A DNA stretch of 64,000 bases. Origin: Lumbricus terrestris. Taxonomy: Eukaryota > Annelida > Clitellata > Crassiclitellata > Lumbricidae. The stretch covers positions 37,686,368 to 37,750,367 of the forward strand of contig OX457052.1 in NCBI GenBank assembly GCA_949752735.1. Reading direction: 5' to 3'. Under the pieces are notes generated by a model. That model was not told the DNA's origin. It saw nothing but the letters and a program-made list of their open reading frames with translations, and did no database searches. The translations under genes were made by a program, and so were the position numbers. Below, piece after piece: positions 1 through 11,960 of this stretch (its first letter is position 1; each line of letters begins with the position of its first letter).

Positions 1-2942
1 GAGGTGTGGAACAGCTACTAAGGTGGGTGTCGTCTGTGCCGGGAACTGGAGGGTGGGGGATCAGATAAAACAGGATAAGAGTTCTTGAACAGGAGTGTCT
101 TTAGTTTCGAGTGAAAGGCCCGAGGTGTGATGGATAGAGGAGCCTGAGGAAGGTGATGGTGTGTGATTAGTAATGATGGAGGAGGAACTGAAAAGGATCG
201 GAACTCAGCAGGCAGATCATTCCAAAGGCGTGGTGCTGAGTTGGATATGGCTCGGTTGGAGAACTTGAGATGACTTGTGATCGGCGGTCGAGAGAGTGTA
301 AGGCAGGCGGATGATCGGGTAGAACGGGTAGGCTGGATGGTGAACAGTTCGCGAAGATATCTGGGCTGGGAGCATTGTAAGGAGTTGTATGTTAAGGAGA
401 GAACTTTGTAGTGAATTCGCTCTGGGATTTTCAACCAGTGAAGAGACTTGAGGATGGGGGTGATGTGATGATGTCTGGGTGTTCTGGTGACGGCTCTAGC
501 AAGAGAATTTTGTATGAGTTGGAGGCGCTTAAGTTGTGTGGAATCAAGGTTTAAGAACAGGGAATTGCAATAGTCAAGCTTTGAGTGGACGATGGACGTA
601 GCAATGGTGGAAGCAGTTTTGAAATCAAGCATGGGTCGGATGCGTCGGAGGTCCCGGATGTGCATGAAGCAGGAGCGCGATAGATTAGAGATGTGGTTAG
701 AGAAGGAGAGGTGTGAATCAAACATTACACCAAGATTGCGGACCGGAGCATCAGAGGTGAAGGTAAGAGATGAAGAGTTAGTCGATAGGTGTATTGAAGG
801 GTCAGGGATTTTCTTGATTTGGTCAGGAAGGCCTAGAATAATGAACTCTGTTTTGGAGGGGTTGAGGCAGAGGAGGTTGGACGACATCCATTGAGAGATC
901 AGATTGACCACATTGAGAAGTTCAGCAATTGAGGTGGAGAAAGAGCCTGGGGAAAAGGATATGAAGAGTTGGGTGTCGTCTGCATAGAGATGGTGGTCAA
1001 CAGACGAGGATTTTATGAGATGACTTAAAGGAGTGGTGTAGAGAATGAAGAGGAGTGGACCCAGGACGGAGCCTTGAGGAACGCCGCAAGATAGTGGAAG
1101 AGGTTTCGAACAGTGACTGGAGGCTTTAACAGAGAAAGATCTAGAAGACAAGTAGGACTCGAACCAGAGTAGAGCAGTGCCAGAGACGCCAAAAGAAGAA
1201 GAGTGTCGATTAAGAAGGAGACTGTGATCGATGGTGTCGAATGCAGCGGAGATGTCAAGGAGACAGAGGCAGGAGACTTGCTGATGACTGACGGCCGAGA
1301 CCAGTTTATTGTAGAGAGAGACGAGTAGAGTTTCTGTGGAGTGGTGTTTAGTAAAGCCAGATTGGTGGGGATTGAGGAGTGAGTTAGAAGAGAGGTAATC
1401 GTTTAGGCGGGCAAGGACAATTCGTTCAGTTAATTTCGATAGAAAAGAAAGATTGGAGATGGGTCGGTAATTTGATAGGTTTTCCTTGTCAAGATTTGCT
1501 TTTTTCAGAAGAGGAGTGACGAGAGATTGCTTGAAGACCATTGGGAAATTGCCAGTGGAGAGTGAAAGATTGATAATTTTAGTGATTATAGGAATGAGGA
1601 CGGAGGCGCAATCTTTTAGAAGAGCAGTTGGGATTGGATCTAATTCACACTGTTTGTTAGGAAGAGAATTTAATAGGAGTGACACTTCAGCTTCAGAGGC
1701 GGTATGGAGTATTGGAAGGGATGACTGAGAGACAGCAGGAGCAGGATTTGGAAATGGAGGTGGATCAGTGTTGGAGGATTGTGAATCAAGAAGGGACTGC
1801 AATGTGAAACGAAGGGATGAGATTTTGTCCGAGAAGAATGAACAGAATGTATCGGCCATAGAGGGGGGTGGAATGGAGCTCGGTAGTGGGGAGGGCGATT
1901 TGCGATGAAGAAGAGAGTTGACAGCTCTCCAGAGGTGGCGAGGGTTGGAGGAGCTGGAGTGAATGAGTGAAGAGTAGTATTTCCTTTTTGTAGCAGCAAT
2001 GAGTTTATGGTATCTGTTTGTGGCTGATTTGAGGTTGGAAAGGGCTTTTTCTCGGGATAGAGCGTCAGTGGCGCTCTTGTAGATGTGCTGAAGTCGCCTA
2101 CGGAAGGTTTTAAAAGCCTGGAGGTAGCAGGTGAACCAAGGGTTAATGGCATGTGAGCTGGGTTTGGTGATGAGTGGTGCGTGAATGTCAAGGAGGTCGG
2201 AAAGAGTGGAATTGTAACAGGACAGAAGGTCATCAAGGGAAGAAGGAGGATTAAGAACAAGTTGAGAACTGCGAATATCTTTGATGAAGGCCTGAGAGTC
2301 AATAGAACCGGTGTGACGGAAAGAGTGAGTGGAGGGAGGAAGCCGAGCAAAGGGCTTAATTTCAAGGTCAGCCATGATAAGGTAATGGTCAGTTATGTTG
2401 AGAATAGAGTGTGATAGCTTTGGAGATAAAAGGGATGTGTTTGCAGTTATGACAAGGTCGAGGGTGTGATTCTTGATGTGGGTCGGGAAGTTGACATGTT
2501 GGACGAGATTGACTGATGAGAGGAGGTTCAGAAAGTCAGTTGCATGAGAGTTAGTTGGATCGTCAACATGGACGTTGAAATCGCCAGTGAGTAAGAATTC
2601 GTTGGGAGTAGTGGCAGCAAGTGAGAGGAGAGAGCTAAATTCATCAAGAAAGACTGAGTTTTTAGAGGAGTAATTAGACGAGGTAGGAGGACGATAGATG
2701 TTGAAAACTGTGAGTAGGTCTGAGGAAAGTCGAAGTGTTGTGGACGAGCATTCGAAAGAACTGAATATGTGGCGAGAAGAGTTTAGGACGACAGCTGGCT
2801 CACGAACCAGGAAGGCAGTGCCGCCACCAGATATTTTTGAGGACTTAGAGGAGGCGGTTATTCGAGGGAAGCTTTGAAGAGAGTAGCCAGGTGGTATGCA
2901 ATCGGCTAAATGGGCGGTTGAAGAAGTGCGTTTAAATAGTCA
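1..2942 (-). mobile_element. L2/CR1-type LINE, 5'-truncated, open reading frame
   Basis: A non-LTR retrotransposon read on the minus strand. The frame is open from about 2939 down to the TAG at 18-20, roughly 970 codons, and is closed upstream by a stop at 2940-2942. The upstream part encodes an APE-type endonuclease (GDFNVHVDD near 2585-2560, TLDLVIT near 2460, then a Ser/Thr-Asp-His-type end at 2390). The lower part encodes a reverse transcriptase (PQGSVLGPLLF, catalytic YADD) and a C-terminus of the AFHSKLKTLLF kind usual in L2/CR1 elements. The start of the endonuclease is missing, so this is a 5'-truncated copy, which is common for LINEs. The 3' UTR lies outside the window. An uninterrupted frame suggests a recent insertion. 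Confidence 0.9.
18..2939 (-). CDS. LINE ORF2 fragment: APE endonuclease + reverse transcriptase
   Basis: This open frame has no internal stop. The first ATG that gives a long product is at 2373-2375, but homology clearly continues in frame upstream of it through the endonuclease, so that ATG is not the real start; the true start was lost with the 5' end. Order: endonuclease (about the first 190 codons), a linker with a basic region, RT with fingers and palm (FDTIDH-like Asp motif, QGSVLGP, YADD), and a thumb plus C-terminal tail ending HRRHPP. The product would nick target DNA and reverse-transcribe its own RNA. The catalytic RT residues are present. Without its N-terminal endonuclease segment it is probably not autonomous. 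Confidence 0.85.
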   Translation of the reverse strand, partial: LFKRTSSTAHLADCIPPGYSLQSFPRITASSKSSKISGGGTAFLVREPAVVLNSSRHIFSSFECSSTTLRLSSDLLTVFNIYRPPTSSNYSSKNSVFLDEFSSLLSLAATTPNEFLLTGDFNVHVDDPTNSHATDFLNLLSSVNLVQHVNFPTHIKNHTLDLVITANTSLLSPKLSHSILNITDHYLIMADLEIKPFARLPPSTHSFRHTGSIDSQAFIKDIRSSQLVLNPPSSLDDLLSCYNSTLSDLLDIHAPLITKPSSHAINPWFTCYLQAFKTFRRRLQHIYKSATDALSREKALSNLKSATNRYHKLIAATKRKYYSSLIHSSSSNPRHLWRAVNSLLHRKSPSPLPSSIPPPSMADTFCSFFSDKISSLRFTLQSLLDSQSSNTDPPPFPNPAPAVSQSSLPILHTASEAEVSLLLNSLPNKQCELDPIPTALLKDCASVLIPIITKIINLSLSTGNFPMVFKQSLVTPLLKKANLDKENLSNYRPISNLSFLSKLTERIVLARLNDYLSSNSLLNPHQSGFTKHHSTETLLVSLYNKLVSAVSHQQVSCLCLLDISAAFDTIDHSLLLNRHSSSFGVSGTALLWFESYLSSRSFSVKASSHCSKPLPLSCGVPQGSVLGPLLFILYTTPLSHLIKSSSVDHHLYADDTQLFISFSPGSFSTSIAELLNVVNLISQWMSSNLLCLNPSKTEFIILGLPDQIKKIPDPSIHLSTNSSSLTFTSDAPVRNLGVMFDSHLSFSNHISNLSRSCFMHIRDLRRIRPMLDFKTASTIATSIVHSKLDYCNSLFLNLDSTQLKRLQLIQNSLARAVTRTPRHHHITPILKSLHWLKIPERIHYKVLSLTYNSLQCSQPRYLRELFTIQPTRSTRSSACLTLSRPPITSHLKFSNRAISNSAPRLWNDLPAEFRSFSVPPPSLLITHHHLPQAPLSITPRAFHSKLKTLLFKNSYPVLSDPPPSSSRHRRHPP

Positions 2943-3240
2943 GATATGATCATGGTGCAGAACAAAACTATTAGTTGTGAATCTCGTTGTAAACAGACTT
3001 TAGGTCTAAATGATAATTTTACGTCACATCACAGAAAAAAGCTGCGTTGATCGAGAATGAAATGCAAATATCCCGGACGATACTAATTTATGTCGTTCCT
3101 ATGATCTTATTACTCCAAGTTTTTATGCGACCGGCATTTTTATCGGAACAGTTTCATTCGTTCGCGCTGCATGAATATAGGCCTAGTCCGAATTAACATG
3201 GGGAGCCTATGCGAACATTGATCAAGTCCTACTTAAACAT
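2943..3240. other. spacer between LINE and gene A leader
   Basis: I see no coding or repeat signal here. It is probably the distal upstream flank of gene A. Confidence 0.4.
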
Positions 3241-3460
3241 TGACGTCAAAGTTTGACGTCATGTAACGTTAACCAGCGCCGCTAGTTAGGCATAATGATA
3301 AAACATGAAAGATGATGTTAAGCAATAAAATAATGAGTGACTTGCTCAAGCAACCTAAAACAGTCGCTTAAGAGGGAGGAGTCTGTCTGTGTCACATGAA
3401 CCAATCAGACGACGTTTCTTCCGAGGCAATCAAAGTCCCTCAAAATTATAAAGAGCCTAT
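3241..3460 (+). promoter_or_regulatory. gene A promoter-like module (two CREs, CCAAT)
   Basis: TGACGTCA occurs twice, at 3241-3248 and 3254-3261. A CCAAT box follows at 3401-3405, and a TATAAAG lies near 3448. The GGAGGAGTCT stretch just before the CCAAT box recurs at the same place in other units. The same order and a spacing of 129-147 bp recur upstream of B, C, E and F. The transcription start is not known. Confidence 0.5.
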
Positions 3461-3473
3461 TGTACGATATATT

Positions 3474-3624
3474 CAAGGGCGGATTTTGGCTTCCGTTCTT
3501 GGAGGGGCTAAAGCCTTCTTGGGAGGGCTATGCCCGGGAAAAGATACCATTTACACGATTAAAAAAAGAATCTGGGTCTTCACGGGGGAGCTTAGCCCCC
3601 TAGCCCTGATAAACTCCGCTCATG
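3474..3624. mobile_element. hAT-like MITE in the gene A leader
   Basis: About 151 bp is present in the gene A leader but absent from the matching place in the gene D leader (around 30615). The ends are imperfect inverted repeats (CAAGGGCGGATTTT against CATGAGCGGAGTTT read from the other side). The flanks carry a near-perfect 8-bp duplication (GATATATT / GGTATATT). Confidence 0.6.
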
Positions 3625-4212
3625 GGTATATTATATGAATTGTTGCAGAGTTTATAAGTTTAGGATGGCGGTCGCTTCCTTTGGCCAATAGGCTATAGGC
3701 TAGGCTACATAGAGATGTCGTCTAATTGTTTTTGACGACAATAACAATGGCCATTGTTTGACTGGTGACAATTTAAACTAAACGAATACACATATGCCGT
3801 CATACACCCATATCTCTGATGATCGCAGACACTAGAGACCTAAGGCAGCCTGAGCCTGTGAAACTCCTATTCAGATAGCCTAAACTAAGAGTGATTGTGA
3901 AAAACCACATTTCCAAACACCAACTTCAGAGATAAAGAAGCTAATTCGTGTGCACTAGAATAGCTCTATAATTGAGAATCGCAACGACACTTTCAACACT
4001 TTAACGTGGACCCATGATGATGTGATCAAAACGAATGCGGCAGATCGAATGCAGCAAGTCGTAAAGTGCTTTGCAATGTTAAGAAGGAAACGATCTGACA
4101 TTATAGTTCATACAATTTAACCCAACGATGGCAGTTAACTAATTATTATGAACCAGATTTCTTTACAAAATATTTAGCCAGAATCTACTTTTACGGAGAC
4201 GGCCAGTTGTGT

Positions 4213-4260
4213 ATAACGCCGCATTGTGACCACGCTCAGAGTACGACTGTGAGTAGACAT
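4213..4260 (+). promoter_or_regulatory. conserved leader block of the array (copy A)
   Basis: A non-coding block with a GACGCCxCATTGTGG..CCACxCTxAGAGTACGAC pattern that recurs upstream of exon 1 in A, B, C, D and F. It contains a short GTGG/CCAC inverted repeat. It could be a 5' non-coding exon segment or an enhancer. Confidence 0.4.
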
Positions 4261-4596
4261 CAATAGAGACCAAGTTTGTTATCCGCACGGGCAGACAATA
4301 AAGCTCCCATCCTGTTTTCGACTAACTGCAGTTCACTGGATCGTCCTAGACGGACAAGTTCATTAGTTTGTGTTCACACATAGAATCTCGTCACGATATC
4401 AAGCTAAGTTGAGTGTTTCAACAACTGCCGACTCCGACATAGCATAACGGTTGTTGACTCTAAATAGGATCGAGATGTCTGTAACGAGATAGAATCGGGA
4501 CAAGTCATAGATTTCAATCATAAACGTCTTGATCGAAATTCAAGAGCAACGTTAACGAATCGCAACTACATCTGAAGACTCAACTCTCTACGGACA

Positions 4597-4890
4597 ATGT
4601 TTCAAGGCTTTTGCACTATGATTATGCTCCTAGTCATCGGATTTTTAAATCTAACCGCCGGTTAGTAGAAACACTTCATTAGATAGTCCTGCTCAAAGAC
4701 TGCTAGAACATAATAATAGTGTAGATAGAAAATTAATTTGTCTTTGATTTAAGAAATCTAGTTTAGGCCACACATGCAATGTCACGTGCAACAAATAGCC
4801 TATACGTGATGCAAGTCGCCTAGATAAAATCGCTTCAATAAACAGCAAACAAATTAATTATTATATAGCGTATTATTAAATTGGCTATAT

Positions 4891-4923
<33 letters not shown>

Positions 4924-7900
4924 CTAGCCTTTGTACCCGGCTTCGCCCGGGAAATTTAGGGTTTTAAACACTATCGTTGACCGCTAAATTTCGGGTTTTC
5001 GCCAACCCTCCAGCCCACCCCGCTTCCCCAAAAGCCAAACGTGACCCGCCCCTGCGGGGCGCTACGGTAATTATTACTGAGCGAGTATGACGTCACGCAG
5101 GCTGTAGACTTTACTAAAGCTCGAGACTCTTTACTAAAGCGTGAACGATTTGAAAACTGTGTTAAAACGCTAATAACTCGAGTTCTAAAGTGAAATTTCC
5201 TGTTTTAAACACTACTCCACTGCGGTACCCATCGTTGACCGCTAAATTTCGGGTTTTCGCCAACCCTCCAGCCCACCCCGCTTCCCCAAAAAGCCAAACG
5301 TGACCCGCCCCTGCGGGGCGCTACGGTAATTATTACTGAGCGAGTATGACGTCACGCAGGCTGTAGACTTTACTAAAGCTCGAGACTCTTTACTAAAGCG
5401 TGAACGATTTGAAAACTGTGTTAAAACGCTAATAACTCGAGTTCTAAGGTGAAATTTCCTGTTTTAAACACTACTCCACTGCGGTACCCATCGTTGACCG
5501 CTAAATTTCGGGTTTTCGCCAACCCTCCAGCCCACCCCGCTTCCCCAAAAAGCCAAACGTGACCCGCCCTTGCGAGGCGCTACAAAAATTATTACTGGCC
5601 GGGTATGACGTCACGCGGGCTGAATACTCTTTACTACAGCGTTAGGTGAGCGGTCATTGATGAAATCTGTCTTGAAACGCTAATAACTCTTGTTTTGAAT
5701 TGAATTAAAGGCTGAAAATAGTTGCGTTGACCTTATAATTTGGGTAAGAATCAACTGCAAATATTTTGTTAAACCGACGCTGTTTCATTTCCGAGCCTTT
5801 TTGTAACGAAGAGTCAACACACACACACACACACACACACACACATCTGGAAGGACAAACTTTCTGTTTTATAATTTAAGATATGTCTACAATCTTCGCC
5901 AAAATATGTACCTATGTAGGCTACAGTGACTGCATAATGAGCCTTGAATCGGAAAGATTCCATTATCCACAAACCATGACTTAAAATTACTTAATGCGTT
6001 TATTTATTTTGCTATAGTCGGTGGAGAGTCATTGAGTTCTGCAAGCTGTCAATTGACGAACTTTTGCTTTGCAGGAACGACCGACGATTTTATTCTTGAA
6101 AGAGCAGCGACATCAAGGACCAATGACATAGAAACCGCTTCAAACGCTGCATCTGCTTTCACTATCTCAGAAACTGAAATAGCTACAAACATGCAGATTT
6201 TACAACACACCACAAGTGAGTCTCCTGTAGTAGATAGTTTTGTCACTTGCACCTCGGTGGACTTCGTAACTACATCTTACACAACACCAATCTCTAACAG
6301 ACAATCCCAGGGAACGAATGAAGTCGCAGAGGAATCCACTGTCGCCATGACAACAAATGGCGTAATGAAATCAACAAACGATTCGAAACCGTCAAATGGT
6401 AAAATTAAAAAATATGTAATAATTTACCAATATGGAATTACAGTAAAACGGTGGGTTTGTTTAATGTTGTTAGAGTCATATTCTATTATAGGTAATAGGT
6501 CTATCGTTGAGTTTAATCTTCTGTGGTAAATCCCTCTGCAAGCAATTTTGCTGGACTCAAATCTCCGCCTGTTCTGTTTAGATTCATCGTCAATGCCTCT
6601 GATATACGCTCTATACAATGGGTACGAATACATGAATGTGCAAAATACGACTAATCAGTCGAAATTATCATATTGCATTTTTTCCCGTAGGAACTTGTAG
6701 GTTGTGAGCAGGGTCTACTAGTAGTTGATTGCCAATATTATTCCGTTCTGTTTGACGGCATAGGACAGTTTTCAAAATCTCTTGATGATGTTCTATAGGC
6801 CTATGGATCTGGCGCATCGCAGGTTTTTCTTGCCGTAGGCCCGTAAACTATGAACATCTTCGCATTATTTTCGAAGTGTTGAATGTTGCTACTAGCCTCC
6901 TTAATGAGCAATGCGTCTGATGCATGACCACAACGGTGATAAAAAAAAATTGTATTTGCACATGCTACGAATATTATTCACGGCTTAACAAGGGTCCCAA
7001 TCAAAGACGTAAGGACTGTTAGTAGTGTCGCACGACTTCATTTCTCCAAACATTTTGCCCTCTTGCTTCATGCTTTGGTCATTGCGATACTAAAACTAAA
7101 GTTGAAGAAGCTGACTGGAAAACAAGAACATGGGATAATAGATTTGAGCAAGTTAAACATGGAAAGAAACACAGGAAACGTTTCAGCTGGAATTAAAGAA
7201 CCGATTCGAAGTATTAGGTGAGCAGGAAACAGAGCAGGAGACAATTATTGAGGAAAGCTGGACGAAGATTAAAAAACGCCATTAGTGGAGCGGCGAAAAT
7301 GTAAATGTAAATGTAATCGCAAATTTATATAGCGGCTGTGTTATGGCTTCGACCCTGAGGGTGATATCCTTCACCACCGCTACTCCACGTTTATATTGCG
7401 ACCGAGCCACCCGCAGTAAAGATCCCAGAAATTAATCTCTGACCGACCGGGAATCGAACCCGGGCCGCCGGCGCGGCGAGCGGGCTACCAACCCACTCGG
7501 CCACCGAGGATCACCGAGGATCACCGAAGGAAGTGATCGGGTTGAGACGGGGAACAGGGAAGGAAAAATGGATTAGGAAGGATACATGGAAAGCAATTGA
7601 TGAACGTAGAGAGCTCAAAAGCAGGAGAGAACAAGCATAGGCTACAACAGGAAAAATACAAATAATAATATATGCGAAGACTATCGAAGGAAGGATAGGG
7701 AGGTAAAGAAACGCTGCAAGGAGGACAAGAAAGTGTGAACAGAGAATCGACTAGAGGATGCGGAGTGGGCGGCAAAGAGAGGATACTCCAAGACAGTCTA
7801 TGCATCAGTGCGTATACGGACATGTTGATTGGTGTAGACCTACAGGCTACACAACGCAGGATTCAACAGAAATTACCACCGCTTTATTGTCCTTAGGCCT

Positions 7901-9785
7901 GCTATTCCTACAAACCTCAGTTTCTTTAACAGCACTTGTCGTGTTATCAGCTATTATAGAGGGACAGATGTGAAGAAGTTGTCAGAAGTCACATTACGTT
8001 CAGACCCAGCGATGACATCATATGGGTCGTGGACAATTCCTTCACCTTTTTCTGGTTGATTACCAACTTTACCAGTGCAAGGCTATTATACATGAAGACT
8101 GAGCATAAAACGTGTACCGTATACAGCTTAGTCACAAAGCGCGGCAAGCGCCCACACTTTCGACAGCGACAGTGCAATGCAAAATATCACGGATTAAGCT
8201 GCAAAATATCACTTTGCGCAGTATCCAATTGCATTTTGACCATTGGGGTCCAACACCATTATGTGTATAATTGTCTCATATCTGGCCCACAAGTGGTGTG
8301 GAAATTAATCCTTTGCAGGAATTATTTACTACTCGCCATAATTATATGATGAAAAGTCATAAAATTTCCGTTTCTTAAGTGCATGTCATCGCCGAATTTT
8401 ATTCAATTGAAAACACGTCTGGGGTCCACATGGACCCCAAAATACATGTATGAGGGTTACGGCCATGAAGGTGAACGCCTTCAAGAAAATTCTGAGATTT
8501 CCTACTAGGCCTACTTAATATGACAAAAACGGCGATGAAATGATCTTTACACATGGAATTAAATGAAATTAAATGATCTTTACACATGATATTGGCAGCT
8601 AAGAATTAACGTCAGTGCCAAGGATTTCAATTAGACACACGATTACAGTTGGCTCGCACGACTTTAACATTTTGACTTCATGTTTATTGCTTTTCAGCTG
8701 CAGAAAACACAATCAGTTTGGTTTGGAAGTTCAACCAGACTCGCCTTTGCTATGCTCGTGATGTGGTCATCGCTAAGGATCTTATCTACGTACTGTGTCG
8801 GATCCTCCATGAAGGAAAGGACAGAAGGGTTTTATTTGCACACGAGAATTCAATACCGTATGACCTTCTAATGATAACTATTGCAGAGGAGATTGAATGT
8901 GAAGGAAACATGGTCTTAATTGAGGGCACGAGGCTTTTGTACGTTCATGGCTGGGATTGCAGCTGCATCTGGAAGATAGACACGGTTAAGAATAGAGTTG
9001 ACAAATGGTTGACAGTATCCGGTGATTGGCCAATTTTATCTGTTTCAAATGACAATCATCTACTGGTGTTGAATGAGCTTGATAACCTCCTGTTTCTTCA
9101 GATTTACGATCAAGACGCGAAACTCATTAGAAGTATTATACTTCCCAGAGACTTCAGTCATCCATTTCATGTGATTCAGAAACCTAATGGAGAATTCGTC
9201 GTCAGTCATACATCGAAAGATACCCGTGGCACGTATATAAGTTCCCTAAGCAATGACGGTGTAATTATAAGTCAGTTAATGCTCAAAGATATCGCTGGTT
9301 TCATTGATGCGCAGTATGTTTACGTCAAAGACAATAATGGCATTTTTGCGGTTTACGTTAGAAATGGTGTTAGTGTTTTTGCGGCTGACCTGTTCAGTGG
9401 GAATGTCTATGTACGTGAAAACGGGAACAATGGGAAACTCGAATGGAACATTACTGATTTTATTGTCGACATCAGCGACCACCCGGAAGAGACTTCTAGA
9501 AAGACAATAAATTTCCGAAACACCGATGGTCGTATTTTCCAGAAGTGCAAAGGAATTGTATATAGGCTGATTGTACGATTGTTTCTGGATAAGGAAAATG
9601 GTGAAATTTTCTTTGAAGAGCATGAATTGAATGACATAATATTTTTTCTGTCTGGGGCAAAATCCTACAAATCGAGTCAAATGGGTACAGGTGTTATATT
9701 GCAATACGACACCAAAACTAAGCAGATCTTTAAGGAACTTTACGGAGTTGTGCATATTTGGACATTTTACCAGAAGCCAACTTAA
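4597..9785 (+). CDS. gene A: secreted mucin-stalk beta-propeller protein (3 exons)
   Basis: Exons 4597-4660, 6018-6398 and 8698-9785 join into 511 codons (510 aa). Exon 1 is a signal peptide with a hydrophobic core ending LNLTA. Its donor is GTTAGT, weaker than the GTAAGT of the paralogs. Exon 2 begins with a Cys pair (SCQLTNFC) and continues Ser/Thr-rich, ending KSTNDSKPSN. Exon 3 opens AAENTISLVWKF and shows about six repeats of a hydrophobic strand pattern with Asp turns (LLYVHGWDCSCIWKID, NHLLVLNELDNLLFLQIYD, GEFVVSH). This suggests a six-bladed NHL/TolB-like propeller; that is inference from strand periodicity. Both introns are phase 1. No C-terminal anchor is visible, so the product is probably secreted. 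Partner and function are unknown. Confidence 0.75.
4888..4923. repeat. (TA)n microsatellite
   Basis: A TA-rich run interrupted once (ATAAATAT). A Helitron-like terminus abuts it directly. Confidence 0.9.
4924..5846 (-). mobile_element. Helitron-like element with 259-bp tandem repeats
   Basis: Read on the minus strand, the left edge ends with a GC-rich hairpin (4936-4951, CCCGG stem), then about 8 bases, then CTAG next to T. This is the form of a Helitron 3' terminus inserted in TA-rich DNA. Inside is a tandem repeat of about 258-259 bp; the ATCGTTGACCGC mark recurs at 4973, 5231 and 5490. The first two units are nearly identical and the third diverges after 5575. Each unit holds a TGACGTCA. 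The right end near the (CA)n tract is uncertain. It lies in intron 1 of gene A. Confidence 0.5.
5817..5846. repeat. (CA)n microsatellite
   Basis: About 15 CA units at the right edge of the Helitron-like element. Confidence 0.9.
6399..8697 (+). other. intron 2 of gene A
   Basis: Starts GTAAAA after the phase-1 codon base and ends TTTTCAG. It holds the tRNA-derived SINE at 7296-7522. The last ~350 bp closely match the end of intron 2 in gene D. The short frames in between show no protein I recognise. Confidence 0.6.
7296..7522 (-). mobile_element. tRNA-derived SINE
   Basis: On the minus strand the head carries a perfect pol III B box (GGTTCGATTCC, 7450-7460) and an A box (TGGCCGAGTGGG, 7492-7503), like a Leu/Ser-type tRNA. 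The acceptor stem does not pair, so it is not a working tRNA gene. A tRNA-unrelated body follows, then a tail of ATTTAC repeats at 7297-7320. Confidence 0.85.
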
Positions 9786-10745
9786 TATTCACGGATGACT
9801 GCATTTGCGAATTTCTTAGACTCCGCGTAATGAGGACACATTTATTATTTAATAGCCGTCATTCCGTTGTATCGGTCAGGAGAGCATACCGATAGTCTAA
9901 CTGGATCAACATAATAATCGGAGATACGATGACCTCATTTTTCTTGAGCATTGCATCAATAACGTTTTATGCATGCAGATTTTAAGCAAGCCAACAGACA
10001 TTAAAAATTCTTTTCTAAAATAATCGTAAAACTAAGATGTCGCAGCCGTGCACCAAACTGGCGAATACTTGTACTGTCGCGGGGACGACGGGCAGAGGCA
10101 TTCATATCGAAGTATTAAAATTCATTATGGGGTTCTTACGTAGGCCTGCTTTACTCTAAAGTTCACACCATTAAAATTATACGGTATACTTCATTCTCGT
10201 AGGTCATTCTAGCACACGGGGTTTTGATAGCGAGTGCTACGGTATTAAATAGACCTATAGAATAAAATAATTTTCATATGTAGATCTATTAGGTCTCGCT
10301 AACAGTATGCTGATTTTTTTTATAAAAGTAGTTTGCTTTAATGTTTTTCTACTTTGCAAATAAATGACTTCTCTGTAGTATGCATCCACTTGTAGTTAAG
10401 ATCATAAGTTAAGAATTTTAAGTTAACAATTAAGAATCAATAATATTGTTAAGAATTTTCAAGTCCGTTTTTAAAATTTGAGTTGACCTCGCTTAATCCA
10501 GTTGATTCCTTTAGTCGAACGAGTTCTAAGGCTCATCATTGAATTTCTATAATCTGTCATTAGTTCTTAGTTAGACTCTTTGGGAAGTAGAAAATTATAA
10601 TATAAGATCTATCCTACATGAGGGACGTTTATTGATTATGTACCTCCCTTTATTGCCAGACTAGTCTCTCTTTATATCTAATGGTTTTGATGTCATTTAT
10701 TTTGTTGCAATAAAAGAAGATTTGATTTGGATTTGAGTTCACTTG
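9786..10745 (+). other. gene A 3' untranslated region
   Basis: Runs from the stop codon to the AATAAA at 10709-10714. It shares blocks with the downstream region of gene E (for example around 10050-10110 and 51340-51390) and a GTTGATTCCTTxAGTCGAA block with B, D and E. No coding signal. Confidence 0.6.
10709..10714 (+). terminator. gene A polyadenylation signal
   Basis: AATAAA followed by a G/T-rich stretch (GATTTGGATTTGAG). The same context occurs after B, D and E. Confidence 0.75.
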
Positions 10746-10804
10746 TTCTGTGGGTCAGCCTTCGAATGAAAGTAGAGATCAAAGTCGGGTTACAAAAGTT
10801 ACAC

Positions 10805-11530
<726 letters not shown>

Positions 11531-11755
11531 GAGTTCTCTGCCCGGAGGCAGGTTCATTGGCTTTACATCTCTGGGGATAAGATGAGTATGGTGGTCTCCG
11601 ATTGCCTTCCTCGCAGACAATTGCGGGTGATCAACTTGTCCACAGTTGCTTGAGGTAGATTCGAACCTATCACCCATCGGTCATGAGTCGCAGAACTTGC
11701 CGATACATCAAACACCGGTACAATGGTACTTCAACTTTGAATAATTATTCAAATG

Positions 11756-11960
11756 TGACGTCACCACGTGACTTTATCTAGCGCTGCTACCCAACGATCA
11801 AGTATCAATCGATGACGCTGAACAACTGTAAGTAAAGAACTTCATCAGCAACCACTTCAGAGTGAGGTGTTACACAGTTACAGGAACCAGTCAGAAATCG
11901 TTGTATCAAGACACATTCTCAGAGTCTCTCAAAGCCACATATTGTACGACAAGATAGCCT
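11756..11960 (+). promoter_or_regulatory. gene B promoter-like module
   Basis: TGACGTCA at 11756-11763, overlapping a CACGTG E-box. The CCAAT position near 11885 reads CCAGT here, so the box is altered in B. The ATTGTACGA block near 11940 matches the other units. Confidence 0.45.

Noticed and set aside
592..2414. Plus-strand and off-frame minus-strand frames over the LINE
   Set aside because: They are shadows of the ORF2 frame.
7437..7510. A functional tRNA gene
   Set aside because: The pol III boxes are good, but the acceptor stem does not pair and a SINE body and tail follow.
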